Shown: in pieces, positions 53,354-64,000 of the stretch
How the letters are laid out: each line of letters opens with the position of its first letter
Position numbering within the stretch: the first letter of the stretch is position 1
NCBI GenBank assembly: GCA_036023115.1
Contig: JAYKKT010000091.1
Location: 34,171,001 to 34,235,000, forward strand
Source of the DNA: Brasenia schreberi
Lineage: Eukaryota > Streptophyta > Magnoliopsida > Nymphaeales > Cabombaceae
Length of the DNA stretch: 64,000 nt
Direction of reading: 5' to 3'
Notes under the pieces: model-generated
The model's database searches: none
What the model was told of the DNA's origin: nothing
The model's input: only the letters and a program-made list of their open reading frames with translations
Made by a program: the position numbers and the translations under genes

Positions 53354-54322
53354 GACCAGTTTCTACAAAAGGCCAGACGACTGCAACAAAAGGTCGTCCA
53401 TAATTGGTCAAAGGCCAGAATGACTAGTTTTTGCAAAAGGGCAGATGGTTGCAGTAGAAGGTTGGTCAGAATCGACCAAAAGCCGGGTCAACCAGATTCT
53501 GTTAAAGGCAAGAAGAAAAGAGAGGAAGCAGAAGGCCAACGGCCGTCGGCCAAAAACAGGAGCCGAAGGGAGTCAAGGCTAATGATCGGTAATCATCGGA
53601 AGGACGCAGAAGACAGAGGGAGGGAGGAGCCTCCCCCCCTCTCTCTTTCTTCCCTTTTATACATTCGAGAAACCGCCCATCGGTTTCAGAAAATAGTAGG
53701 CGGAAAATCGATGATTTTTTGAAACCACCGACAGTTTCCAGAAAGCCGCCTCAGGCGACTGACTGAAAAGTCTGTTCTACCTTTATGAAAAATATAAACT
53801 GTTATAGGATAAAATTATCAAAATATCTAGATATTTTCATGTAAAAAGTCAATTTTACCCTCAAAACGACCAATTTCTTCAAAAGGTCAGACAACCGCAA
53901 CAAAAGGTCGGCTAGAATCGGCCAAAGGCCAGAACAACCATTTTTTTCAAAAGGCCAGATGGTCAGAATCGGCCAAAGGCCAAGTCGACCAGATCCTCTT
54001 AAAGGCCATAAGAAAAGATAGGAAGTAGGAGACCAACGATCAGTGGTCGTCGGAAGGACGTAGAAGACGGAGGGAGGGAGGAGCCTCTCCCTCTCTCTTT
54101 CTTCCCTTTTATACATCCGAGAAACCGCCCATCAATTTGAGAAAACCGTGGGCGAAAAACTGATGGTTTTTTTAAACCACCGATACTTTTCATAAAATCG
54201 CCTCGGGCGACAAACTGAAAAGTTCGTTCTACCTTTATGAAAAATATAAACTGTCACAGGATAAAATTACCAAAATATTCAGATATTTTTGTATAAAAAA
54301 TCAATTTTACCCTCAAAAGGGC
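53354..54322. repeat. About 510-bp tandem duplication in the copia leader
   Basis: 53354-53867 and 53868-54322 are adjacent copies. Both run from a GACCARTTTC word through AGGGAGGGAGGAGCCTC and TTCTTCCCTTTTATACAT to CAATTTTACCCTCAAAA. They differ at many sites, so the duplication is old. Each copy also holds shorter repeats of AAAGGCCAGA and GGTCG words. Confidence 0.85.
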
Positions 54323-54797
54323 CAAGTCAATATTACCAAACTGCCTCTGGCAACCTTCCTACCCTTACCCGATAAAAGGTTTACAGTTCTGCCACTGTGT
54401 TAAAAGACAATGTTGCCCTATTTTATTGAAAATTTACAAATTCGGACTAAGTGACAAAATTATGTGTTTACCCTCGATCAGTGATGAATTTTATCAAAAA
54501 AATTAAATACCAAGTTTACTATTCTACCCCTGGTCTTTTTTGAAAAATTATAAAATCGGACAGACATATAAAATTATTGGTTTACCCCTATAGTTTGGAG
54601 AAATTATCACTAGCAAGAATTTTTGGAAAAAATTACAGATTTGTTCTCAGTTTGATTTTATAATAAAATCAAGTTATTAAAAACTCAATAATGTGACTTC
54701 AAATTTGTATGAAACTAGTTTTAAGTACCATGAGTTATTTTCATTTCAGTAGTTAGATATTATGCATTGCGCCAGTTAAATATTTGTTATATGTTGT

Positions 54798-55166
54798 TTG
54801 TTGCTTGATAAACACATAAAAATGAATTCAAGAATATGTGTATATGAACTTGCAAAAACAAAAAGGTTAAACGGTCTAAATCTTCAAACATTAAAGAGAA
54901 GAATCTCGTTAGGTCTTACGATAGGTGTAGAGTATGTATTAAGAGAAACTATGTGTCCTCCACCCCTTGACGCCACAGAGCAACAAAAGAAAATGTATAA
55001 AACATTCCTAAGAGATGATACGATAAGAAGAACAGTAATGTTAATATACATGGAAGATGATCTGATTAGGGTCTTTGAAGAATATGAAATCGCAAAAGAG
55101 TCGTTTGATTCAATAACAACAAAATATGACACTACAACTAAACTACATATTCAATTATTGCTATAA
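54798..55166 (+). pseudogene. Copia gag N-terminal part
   Basis: Open frame of 122 codons matching copia gag: KRLNGLNLQTLKRRI (start of the gag core), LGLTIGVEYVLRE, MEDDLIRVFEEYEIAKE, TTKYDTTTKLHIQLLL. A stop follows LLL; gag continues out of frame to a truncated knuckle (QVKCFN) at about 55560, where the LINE fragment lies. Confidence 0.8.
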
Positions 55167-55565
55167 AAATACAACTCCTATAAAGAAGGAGACAATGTAG
55201 TGGAATATGTGAACCATATGCTGATAATGATAAGAGATTTAGTTGTAGCAAAATCAGTCATCCTAGAACCAATAAAATATCCATAATATAGAACAGTCTT
55301 TCCCCATCCTTGAACATGGTCACTACTTACCTTAGACAAGGGCCTCAAACAAGCTTTTCAGAACTGCCCTTTAAGCAATTAAGGAAGAAGACATGAACAA
55401 AAATAGAAAGGAAAAATTACTAGTAGTATAAGACAAGATAGGGTTTAACTCCAAAGCCAACCAAAAAAGAAATAAACCAAACAAAAAGTTTGAGAAAAAT
55501 AATAAAAAGGGCGATCAACCTTTTAAGAAATCATAGAAAACCGCTTCTCAGGTCAAGTGTTTCAA

Positions 55566-55960
55566 CAATAACAACAACAACTAAGCCTTTTCCCATACTA
55601 GACGGGGTCGGCTACATGGATTCTTTGTTTCCACATATCCCTATCGTGTGCCATGTTAGCAGTTAACTCACAATAAGCTAGATCATTCTTTATTGTTTCT
55701 TTCCAACACTTTTGTGGTCGTCCTCTAGCTCTTTTAATACTTTTCAAATTTAGTTTTTCATACCTTCTTAAAGGTTATTCTTTTGATCTTCTTTCTATAT
55801 GTCCAAACCATCTTAAACGATATTCTCTCATTTTATTCTCTATTGATGTCACTCCTAATTTGTTTCTAATAACCTCATTATGTGTACAGTCTTTTCCTGT
55901 ATGACCACTTATCCATCTCAACATCTTCATTTCTGTCACAGACATCTTTTGTACATGTGA
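55566..55960 (-). mobile_element. Reversed RTE LINE 3' fragment in gag
   Basis: The (TTG)n tail is at the left on the minus strand (AACAACAACAACTAAGCC), with the CCCCGTCTAG block, truncated after about 395 bp. It splits the zinc-knuckle region of the copia gag. No clear target duplication. Confidence 0.85.
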
Positions 55961-56815
55961 AAAAATGAGACACTAGAAGAGGGATTGTTGCAACAAGAAA
56001 AATGGTAGAAACAACGAACAACACGGAAAATCGAAGAAGTAAGATATAATCTATATTATATCAGAATACTTGTACATGAACCACTCGATGACTAATTGGT
56101 GGATTGACTCAAGAGTAACAAAACAAATTTTAGAAAACAAAGAAAGAACAATGGATCTAAAGGAATATAAACCAAGAGAACATCAGGTATATATGAGAAA
56201 TAACACTTTCTCAGATGTTCTTGGAATTAGGTCCTTTAGAATTTATGTACAAGGCACACCAGTTGAATTAACTGATTTATTTATTATGTCAATTATAAGG
56301 TGCAATATGGTTTCAGTCTCTGTCTTGGTTAAGAAGGGTTTTGATGTCAGGTTTATTACTAACAAAGTGACTATAGGAAAACTGAAAAAATGGGACACTA
56401 AAAGAGGGATTTCTACAACAAGAAAAATGGTGAAAACAACTAACAACACAGATAATCAAAGAAGTAGGATATAATATACATGATATTAGAATACTTGTAC
56501 ATGAACCGCTCAATGACTAGTTGGTAGATTGACTTAGGAGTGACAAAACAAATCTCAAGAAACAAAGAAGGGGCAATGGATCTAAAGGAATATAAACCAA
56601 GAGAACATCAAGTATACATGAGAAATAACACTTTTTCAGATGTTCTTGAAATTGGGTCATTTAGAATTTATGTACAAGGCACACCAGTTGTACTAACTGA
56701 TGTATTGATTATATCAATTATAGGTCAATTATAAGGTGCAATCTGGTTTGAGTATCTGCCTTGGTTAAGAAGAGTTTTGATGTCAGGTTTATTTCTAACA
56801 AAGTGACTATAGGAA
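55961..56815 (+). repeat. About 425-bp tandem duplication of copia protease region
   Basis: 55961-56384 and 56385-56815 are adjacent copies, both starting AAAAAATGRGACACTA. Each encodes a decayed protease start (TNWWIDSRVTKQI in copy 1; the normal DSG is DSR) and a GAG-pre-integrase segment (MDLKEYKPREHQVYMRNNT, SFRIYVQGTPV). Copy 2 has more stops. The LINE lies only before copy 1. Confidence 0.88.
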
Positions 56816-57149
56816 AATATGGGAGAGTATTTTTCTCTGAGAAATTTGATGTAGAACATTGATTGATAGAGAACAGAGATATTGAATTATTAGAAAATAC
56901 TAAGAATGACATCCTTGAAAATAATGATGAGTATGTTGACGATCTAGTAAATCTAGATCAATCATCATTTGAACCCATAGATGATCTTCCTTAATCAATA
57001 TAAACTTTAAGTAGACATATAAGGCCTAGGGTCGCACCGTCATACTTAAAAGATTATTACATTTATCTTGCTCAAGAAGTATCCAATTCGATAGATTTAG
57101 ATGAGCTAACTGATAACTTTACTTATCAGCAGACTATTGACTTATCTTA

Positions 57150-58060
57150 ATCAAAAGACTAGAAGAAAACCATGGATGAGAAAATTGAATCCATTGAGAA
57201 AAATAAGCTTGGGAGTTGACTGATTTGCTAAAAAAAGAAAAGTCATAAGTTGCAAATGGGTTCTGAAAAAGAAATATAAAGTCGATGATCAATCAACAAG
57301 TTTAAAGCGAGGTTGGTTGCAAAGGAATTCTTGCAAAAGGAGATGATAGATTATGTTTAGACATATTCCCTTGTTGTAAAATTTACATTCATAAGAATAA
57401 TCCTAACAATATCATCATATTATGATTTAGATTTGCATTAGTTAGATGTAAAAACAAATTTTCTAAATGAAGATTTAGATGAAATAATATATATGCATCA
57501 GTTCGAAGGATACAAATTTGAAGGCCAAGAAGATAAAATATATAGGTTCAAAATTCCATATATAGCCTTAAACAATCACCTTATCAATGGTATTTAACCT
57601 TTCAAAATACCATTATTGAACTTTAGTTTGTGGCTAATGAACTTGACTACTGTGCCTATGTTTGGAATAGTGGGAGCCACTTTGTCATCTTATCATTATA
57701 TATAGATGACATATTGTTGATTGAAAATGACAATGAGATGATTGTTAAAACAAAGTCATCGTTAAACTCAAGGTTTGAAATGAATGATATGGGGAAGCAT
57801 CCTATATCCTCGGTATAAAGATTTCTCGAGATAGAGAATCTAAACTTCTATACTTAAGTCAGGAGAGATATATTGATTATAACCTCAAAAAGTTAAAAAT
57901 GAGTGAATGCAAGTCTTGATCTACACCCATTGCAAAAGGCGTAAAACTTAGCAAGGCTAATTGTCCCAATGAAGGAAATGATAAGCTTAACGTTTCTTAT
58001 GCATAAGTTGTGGGTGGCTTGATGTATGTTATGTTATGTATAAGGCCTGATATCAACTTC
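57150..58060 (+). pseudogene. Copia reverse transcriptase remnant
   Basis: It has DEKIESIEKNK, then a GCKW-like CKWVL block (out of frame), then a VKTxFLN-like stretch. The best open part (57630-57818) reads ELDYCAYVWNSGSHF then LSLYIDDILLIENDN, the YVDD box as YIDD, then MNDMG. Stops and shifts are frequent. Confidence 0.78.
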
Positions 58061-58179
58061 GTTGTTGGTCTTATGAGCAAATATCAAAGTAATCCTAGAT
58101 AGCAACATTGGATAATTGTGAAAATGATTATAAGATATCTTAAATGAACAAAGGACTTGAAATGATGTTTTCAAACAGA

Positions 58180-58660
58180 TGAACTAAAAGTGGTAGGATA
58201 TTTAGATGCTGCTTTGCTAGGAGCAAAGATAATGACAAATCAACCTTAGGACAAATATTTGTATTTAGAGGTGGAGCTATTTCTTGGGCTTTTAAGAAAC
58301 AGGGTTGTATAACGTTGCATACACAAGAAGCTGAGTATGTAGCTTACTATATGGCTGCAACAAGTATCGTCTGAATAAACTGCATCATATGATATTTGAA
58401 GTTGGACATAGCCGACAAACCAATTATCATTTATTGTGACAACAATGCAACAATTACTCTAATTAAGAGTAGAGGTGACAACTCTAAAAGCAAGCATATA
58501 ATGGTTAAATACCACTATGTTCATGATATGGTTATGAGAAAGAAAATATCTATCTAATACATACCAACTCAAGATATGTTAGGAGACCTCGTGACTAAAG
58601 GCATAACATAAGATCTTTTCTCAAAACATGTTACAAACATGGGTTTGAGATATGTTTGAT
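58180..58660 (+). pseudogene. Copia RNase H remnant
   Basis: It has AISWAFKKQGCITLHTQEAE, then IIIYCDNNATITLIKS, KSKHIMVKYHYVHDMV and DMLGDLVTKGI. The order and acidic residues match copia RNase H. It ends 140 bp before the 3' LTR. Confidence 0.8.
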
Positions 58661-58796
58661 TGTTGTGTAGGTAAAAAAGCATACAATTGGTAACGATTGC
58701 AACAATAATCATAAAATGATATGACTAAGGATACCCCACAAAAGTGGAAGAAAAACCAGTATGTCAGATAATTTGACTCGAATGACTAGTGAGAGA

Positions 58797-59297
58797 TGTT
58801 AAACCGAGAAACTGCCCATTCTTGATAGTTTTACTCACGAAAATGGCTAGATCGACCATTTAGCCGTTTCTCGTGTAGGATGTTATGGAACAAATGTGTA
58901 GCAGCCAAACATTTAAGATTTGTTCCTTAACAGTCGGATAAGGGCTCCGAAACGAAAAGCCCATCGTAAATATCCGAGAGGAGGAGCCATGCAGTACTTT
59001 ATAAATACGTAGGAACACACAAAAACAATACAACAAGTAAAAATCCAAGAAAAACAAGAAAGAAATCTTCCTGAAAAAAACGACTATGAAAAACCAGTAA
59101 AAATCACATGCCTCATTCTCTTCTTTGTTCCTAGTCTTCCATACAGAGAAAAACAAGAAAGAAATCTCCCTGAAAAAAACGAGTATGAAAAACAGGTAAA
59201 AATCATATACCTCGTTCTCTTCTTTTGTTCTTAGTCTTCAATAGAGGTCATCCGCTGCGTGGTAGAAATTCGGTGAAGACGTTGCTGGGATTCCAAG
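58797..59297 (+). repeat. 3' LTR of the plus-strand copia element, internally duplicated
   Basis: It starts TGTTAAACCGAGAAACTG and ends GCTGGGATTCCAA. 59051-59149 and 59150-59240 are a tandem copy of the AACAAGAAAGAAATC through TCTTCNATA segment, which occurs once in the 5' LTR. Confidence 0.75.
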
Positions 59298-60300
59298 AGC
59301 GAGTTGGTGACTAGAGCGGGTGAATCTTTCTTGTTAGGTTTCAAGATGAATGGGTGCTGCACAAATTATAGAACTCACAGCCGGTTTGTAAGGACAAATC
59401 ATTCTTTTATTCAACGGGTCAGTTGGTTGTGAATGTGTGTGTGTGTGAGAGAGAGAAATAGAAAATGAGTTTGGTGAGCGGAGTCGTTATATATTCTGCC
59501 TACGCTTGGCGTTTTGAAGATTTAAAATAAGCCATTACTTTAGCTCGACCACGAAATCACTTGATTGGTTTTTCCTTCATGTCACGACTCACACAGATGA
59601 ACGATGAGAGTCTTTGCGGACAAAAGTTTCAACTCATTTTAATATTTAAGACGAGTAATAATAAGCACAGGGGGAGGAGTCGACTTCGGCTTCCTCAAAT
59701 TTCTCTCTTTCTTCTTCTTCCTCTCTTCTTTCTTTTAACGAGAGAGACAGAGTGAAGCCATGAGAGAAGTGTACTTTTGGCTCAAGAAAAGAAAGACAGA
59801 TAGTCCTTTAGCTTCTTACCGATTTGCTTCCTGCACTATTATATTTTCTCCTGTTTCTTTCTCGTTTCTTCTATTCCTCATCTTTCTCTCACCCGTGAAA
59901 AAAAGAGGATGGAGAGTGTAGGCTGGAGCATTGTTGCCTATGAATTTTTCATGCATGTTGAGAGTTTTGGGTAAGTTGTTTATATATAAAAAACTGTTCG
60001 ATGGAGGAAATTATACCATGGTTAATGTCTCAATAAGAGGTTATGATATTGTCCCCAGCAAAATGCAAATGGACAATTACTGTTGTGTGTGTGATATCCT
60101 TGTTTCTTCTTTATTGACATTTTTATTGACATTTTATAATGTAAATTTTTATCTATTTTTTTTATGAGAGATCCCTTCTTTGTTTTTTTTTATCTTCATC
60201 ATCTTATGATTGATGAAAAAACAATGTTCTTTACATTTTAAATGTTAAAAGACATAATTTAATTAGTAAAAGCTTTGGAGTCCTAGGTAGTCATTGTGCT
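59298..60300. other. No gene recognised
   Basis: It includes a short (GT)n(GA)n run at 59432-59457. A 54-codon frame from ATG 59760 (MREVYFWLKKRKTDS, then a hydrophobic segment) matches no family and is probably chance. Confidence 0.35.
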
Positions 60301-63300
60301 TGTGTAAACACCCAAAATCTTTTTTAAAATTTTTTAACTTTTAGAAAACTGACTATTTTTGGCAGCTTTGGTTTTGTAAATAAAAATGTACCAAACGAGC
60401 TTGTTTTGACATCAAAATTTTATGGAAGTCTCAAAATGATGGAATATTGCTTTCCTTTCAGAAAAATTCGAATTTCGAGAAAATTTTATGAAAATGATGA
60501 TTTTGCCCTCAGGACCGGATTAACAGGATTTTGCCTTCTTAAGCAATTGCCTTCAAAGAAAGCATGATTTCAAACAATTTCTTTTATATGAACAAATGAA
60601 AAAGGTAACATTGGGAACCAAACCCAAAAAGGTTTGCAAATTATAAATTTATGAAATTCCAAAACCCCTGATATTAAAAAATAAATTCAAACGAGACCTC
60701 AGAAATTCGCCTGATTGAGAAGGGTCTCATTCCAAGACCTGATACCCAGGGTTAAAGTGGTACGACACCTTACACCCATTGAAGTGGTTAAAGCGATTCA
60801 ATACCCCACACTCATGAGAAGGGTTACATGATCAAGGTGGTTATAGACTGACTCACGGAGCAAAAGTAGGTCACCTTTGCAAACAAAAACTGGGAATGAA
60901 ACCCAGTGTTTTTCCAAACCAATATTTGAGAATTTTATTAAAATTGATGTTTTTAAATATAAATATTTTTTTTTATAAAATATTTGAAACCTGCCAATTT
61001 CGGTGTTGTTGGGTAAGGTAACCTGTCATTTTAATTTCAGGTTCTTAAAAAGGAAAGCCGACGCTCGAGAAAGGAAAGCTGACGTTAAAAGGGAAATGGG
61101 TTTCCAAGAAAGGAAAGCTCATATTTAGAAAGAAATCAACATCCTGAAGAAAAAGTCGTTATCGAGAAAGGAAAGCGGTGCATGATTTGGCAAGTTATGA
61201 TGCCCAATTTGATCGATTGATGTTAACATTGGAAAGAAGCCTGACCAATTCAGCAAATGGCCTTTTTCAAACCTTGGCCTGATTTGGTAGCCATAAAGGG
61301 CCACTTACCATATCTTGCCAGTCGATCCCAGCAAGGTTGAAGGAAAGCAGGTTCAGTAGATTTTAATCACATTTGGCAGCTTACCATACCAAGGTTGGCC
61401 GCATTCAGTAAGATTTAATAAGAAGACTTACCTTTTGAGTCCTGGCCGACCTCAATATGGACAACACGATCACAAAGAGGTTGACTTGGTAAGCTCTCAA
61501 AAACCAGTTCCAGTATATTTCCATTTGCAGCTATCGTAAATTAATATGGTAAGGTTGCAAGAAGGCATGATGAAATACCAACCGGGCATTACAATTAGTG
61601 TCCATTCTTTAGTGTAGCGTGTGCCACTTCGAATGTCACGAGCCAAAGACCTTCTAAAAAAGGAGAAAAACATTTAAAAAAAACTGGACGATTGGTTGAT
61701 GAACAAAGAAGCAAAATGATTGTTATGCGGTATTTTAAAGAGGTATGGAATGCAACTTAAACTCAGCTGAACCCATCCAAGTATACAAAATTTTATCAGT
61801 AATTCTTGATGTGATCCTGAAGATCAAGTACCGAATACTTTTTATAATTAACATGGTCTACAAATGCTGTACAACATAATGAAGCAGAACCGGAAGAATT
61901 TCAGCCAGAAGCTTTTGAAGGGAGTCCGTAATAGCTTCGAGGTGGCACAAGGATGTTCACGATGGCATAAAGCTTCTGAGGTGTTTCTCAAGCAATTTGG
62001 AAACTTAGATGACCTCATCGTGATGATGGATCAGCTACCAAAACCAGCAGCAACCTACCATTCTGATTTCGGCATGAATAGCAGCAAATGTCGGCTGGAT
62101 TTGAAAGGTATGTACAGCACCTTACTTGCCTAAATTCGAATGGGCATGTTTTGGCAAGGATGGCCAGCATCTACCTGCCAAAATACCTGCCTTATCAAAA
62201 TCTATAGCAAAGAGGCACTTCTGGGCCTATAAAAGGGGCCTCAAAGGTGCTGCAAAGCAGGAATTCGAGGTGTGCAGAAAGGGGATCCGAGTTTGGGGAA
62301 TCCGTGAGGGTGAAAGCATTAACCACTGAGTTCAAGATACCAATCCGTGAGAAGAGAGAAAACAACAGAAAAGAGAGAGAAAGAGAGGGAAAGAAGGAGA
62401 AGAAAGGAGGAGGAGAAGGAACGCAGGCCAATCCTGCCCCGCTGTCCGACGTCCGCTTGCGGTGATTTCTTCGTCCGAGTAGACCCTTCATCACCTCCGT
62501 AGCGCCATCTTCATCGATGCCACAGGTCTGCATCGTTGTTTTCATACCTATAATTGTCTAAAACTTCAAGAATCTACAGGTTCTGTAGAAGATTGTTCGA
62601 AGACTGAACTAAAGATCGTGTTTATGATCAACATTGATACAAAACGTGCATGTCTATCCCTTAATCTCCATGAATAACAAACCTCTATGATCTGCATGAT
62701 TTTTAGGATTGATTTTTAGGATTGGTTACAGGTTGACGATTGTTCCAAACGATAAGGGAACGTGTTTAAAATTTCTGCAAATCCGAACTTTTGAAACTGC
62801 ATGACTGCACACACCTAAACACAGATTTTTCTGAGACGAACGACTGATCCAATCACGTTCAATCTAGGAATATGAGGGATTACTTGATAAAATTTTGAAG
62901 ATTTTATGTGGTCATTTACCTGGTTAATTAAATCCGTGAACTTTAGCAGAAATCAGATTATATTTTCCAGAAACAAAAAGTTTAGAAACAGATGTCTGTT
63001 CTTTTATTCATATCTCTTTAAATACTGAATGGAATTATATGAAAATTGATTATTTGGAAAGCTAACATCTGGGGCTTTCCAACAAAATAAATTGCACTAA
63101 ACTTGGATGACTAAAAGCAGAGATATGACTATTTTTCTAAGCCTCTGAATCACAAACACATAACTGTTCTGAGTTTCTGAATAGTCATCGGTTACGGATT
63201 TAATTCTCATGATTTACAGAAAGAAAATACAAAATAAAAATATTTTCTAATTCTGCACATGTGCAAATCTGTAAAATTTTCAAAATTTTTGCAGACTTTG

Positions 63301-64000
63301 AAGTATTTTAAAAAAAATCAGAGAATAGGTCTCTGAAAACAGAGTTTGTAATTTTCAGAAATCATTAACTTAGTCACGAATTTTGAAACTTTTGAAATCG
63401 GGTTTTTGCTTTTTCAAATTTAACGGATTTCAGATATTTTCCAAGCATCTAGACTGACCCTTGAGCACCGGTTAAAGAAGGCCTACGTCGAAAAGAACTC
63501 ACTTGTCCACAGTCGTCTAAAAAAGTTAGAAAATCAAACTTTGTTAGTTTAAGTAAACTAATTTGCACACTTGCGTAACACGACGTAGCTCAAGGATTTA
63601 ATTTCAAATCCTAAAAGATTTTGAAATAAAAAATTCACGTCTACAACTTGGAATCAACCTACTAGTTTGAAGTGGAATCAGGCAAGTTTGAGAACCAGTC
63701 ACAAGCGGATCCAACAAACTGGGTCGAAGACCAAACCAATACTGGAACCAGTGGTTCAAACCGCCAATTTCAATCACATTTTGTAAATCTTTTCTTAAAA
63801 TTATTTTACTTTTATTCTTTTATTTTGGTTTTTGGATCAACCAGAACCATAACCAAAACAGGTAGTTACAAATTGTTGATGCGGCTTGAATTCATGTTGT
63901 CATAAAAGTGACTCAACATATAGTTATAAATAGTGTACCTTTGCAATGATTTTCATTTTCGGTAAAATTGAAAGGTAAAATCAAACTAAGAGTATTGACT
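60301..64000. other. Unassigned sequence, possibly LTR-element regulatory DNA
   Basis: No domain was recognised. AGGAAAGC words recur at 61051-61175 in CGAGAAAGGAAAGC-like units. A TATA box with GC-rich flank (TATAAAAGG at 62228-62236) is followed by a GA-rich stretch (62360-62425) and a CG-containing block (62430-62520), which would suit an LTR or gene promoter and leader. No LTR partner, PBS or coding domain is seen in the window. Confidence 0.35.
62228..62236 (+). promoter_or_regulatory. Candidate TATA box
   Basis: TATAAAAGG within CCTATAAAAGGGGCCTC. It is a strong match to a plant TATA box. What it would drive is unknown, since no coding domain follows before the window end. Confidence 0.4.

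Larger units (their letters stand above)
52906..59297 (+). mobile_element. Ty1/copia element, rearranged
   Basis: 5' LTR 52906-53155, PBS 53157-53168, an amplified leader, gag 54.8-55.5 kb, protease (duplicated) 56.0-56.9 kb, RT 57.2-58.1 kb, RNase H 58.2-58.65 kb, 3' LTR 58797-59297. Coding remnants follow copia order on the plus strand, and each is broken by stops. Integrase is missing. A reversed LINE fragment splits the gag/protease join. The LTRs are much diverged (the 5' LTR lacks about 120 bp), so this is an old copy. A target duplication was not found. Confidence 0.85.

Noticed and set aside
52906..59297. Target-site duplication for the plus-strand copia element
   Set aside because: The left flank GCAAG has no exact partner after the 3' LTR; the LTR end is too diverged to place.
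62195..62545. 116-codon minus-strand frame
   Set aside because: Ser/Phe-rich translation of a GA-rich stretch; no domain.

Overview
The window looks like a nuclear segment of a flowering plant. It is AT-rich, has genes with GT-AG introns, is full of plant-type RTE LINEs, Ty1/copia and hAT remnants and long AT/CT microsatellites, and carries three recognisable plant protein families. Nothing visible fixes the species.

Three host genes can be supported. (1) The 3' part of a SAWADEE HOMEODOMAIN HOMOLOG gene (+; exons 4334-4385, 4803-4946, 5050-5169, 13754-14113). Its upstream exons lie outside the window, and one intron is 8.6 kb long because transposons filled it. (2) A complete five-exon long-chain fatty alcohol oxidase gene (+; 20972-27143, predicted 807 aa), open in every exon. 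(3) A three-exon DUF1218 four-membrane-span gene (-; 52171-50131) with an in-frame TGA at codon 125, so a truncated or dead copy.

Most of the rest is transposable elements. 1-3975 holds one RTE LINE inserted head-to-head in another, upstream of the SHH exons. 5.7-12.4 kb, inside the SHH intron, holds a dead hAT transposase (-) and a decayed copia element (-) that was split by a 5'-truncated LINE with a 36-bp target duplication. 14.1-20.8 kb is intergenic, with three related tRNA-derived SINE-like copies and microsatellites. 27.4-50.1 kb is a nest: an old minus-strand copia element (LTR near 28.75-29.18 kb, RNase H and RT at 29.6-30.8 kb, the rest of RT from 46.15 kb rightwards) is split by a LINE running from 30781 to 46150. 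That LINE is itself interrupted by a probable hAT-type element (31709-32815), two reversed LINE fragments (32841-33812, 34672-35234), a 5.3-kb LINE (36009-41273) holding a further LINE (38367-40360), and a complete but dead copia element with LTRs, PBS, PPT and a 5-bp target duplication (41472-45905). A solo LTR with its own 5-bp duplication lies at 46313-46621. 52.9-59.3 kb is another copia element (+), altered by tandem duplications and a reversed LINE fragment. 59.3-64.0 kb has no recognised gene; it may include regulatory sequence of a large LTR element.

The order of insertion can be read from the breaks: host DNA, then the old copia element, then LINE 30781-46150, then the elements inside that LINE, then the LINE inside 36009-41273. 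I found no operon, CRISPR array, rRNA or intact tRNA gene, and no convincing new functional system. The items most worth following up are the nest, the transposon-filled intron of a gene whose family works in transposon silencing, LINE copies that share the same disabling mutations, and the DUF1218 gene with a premature stop.
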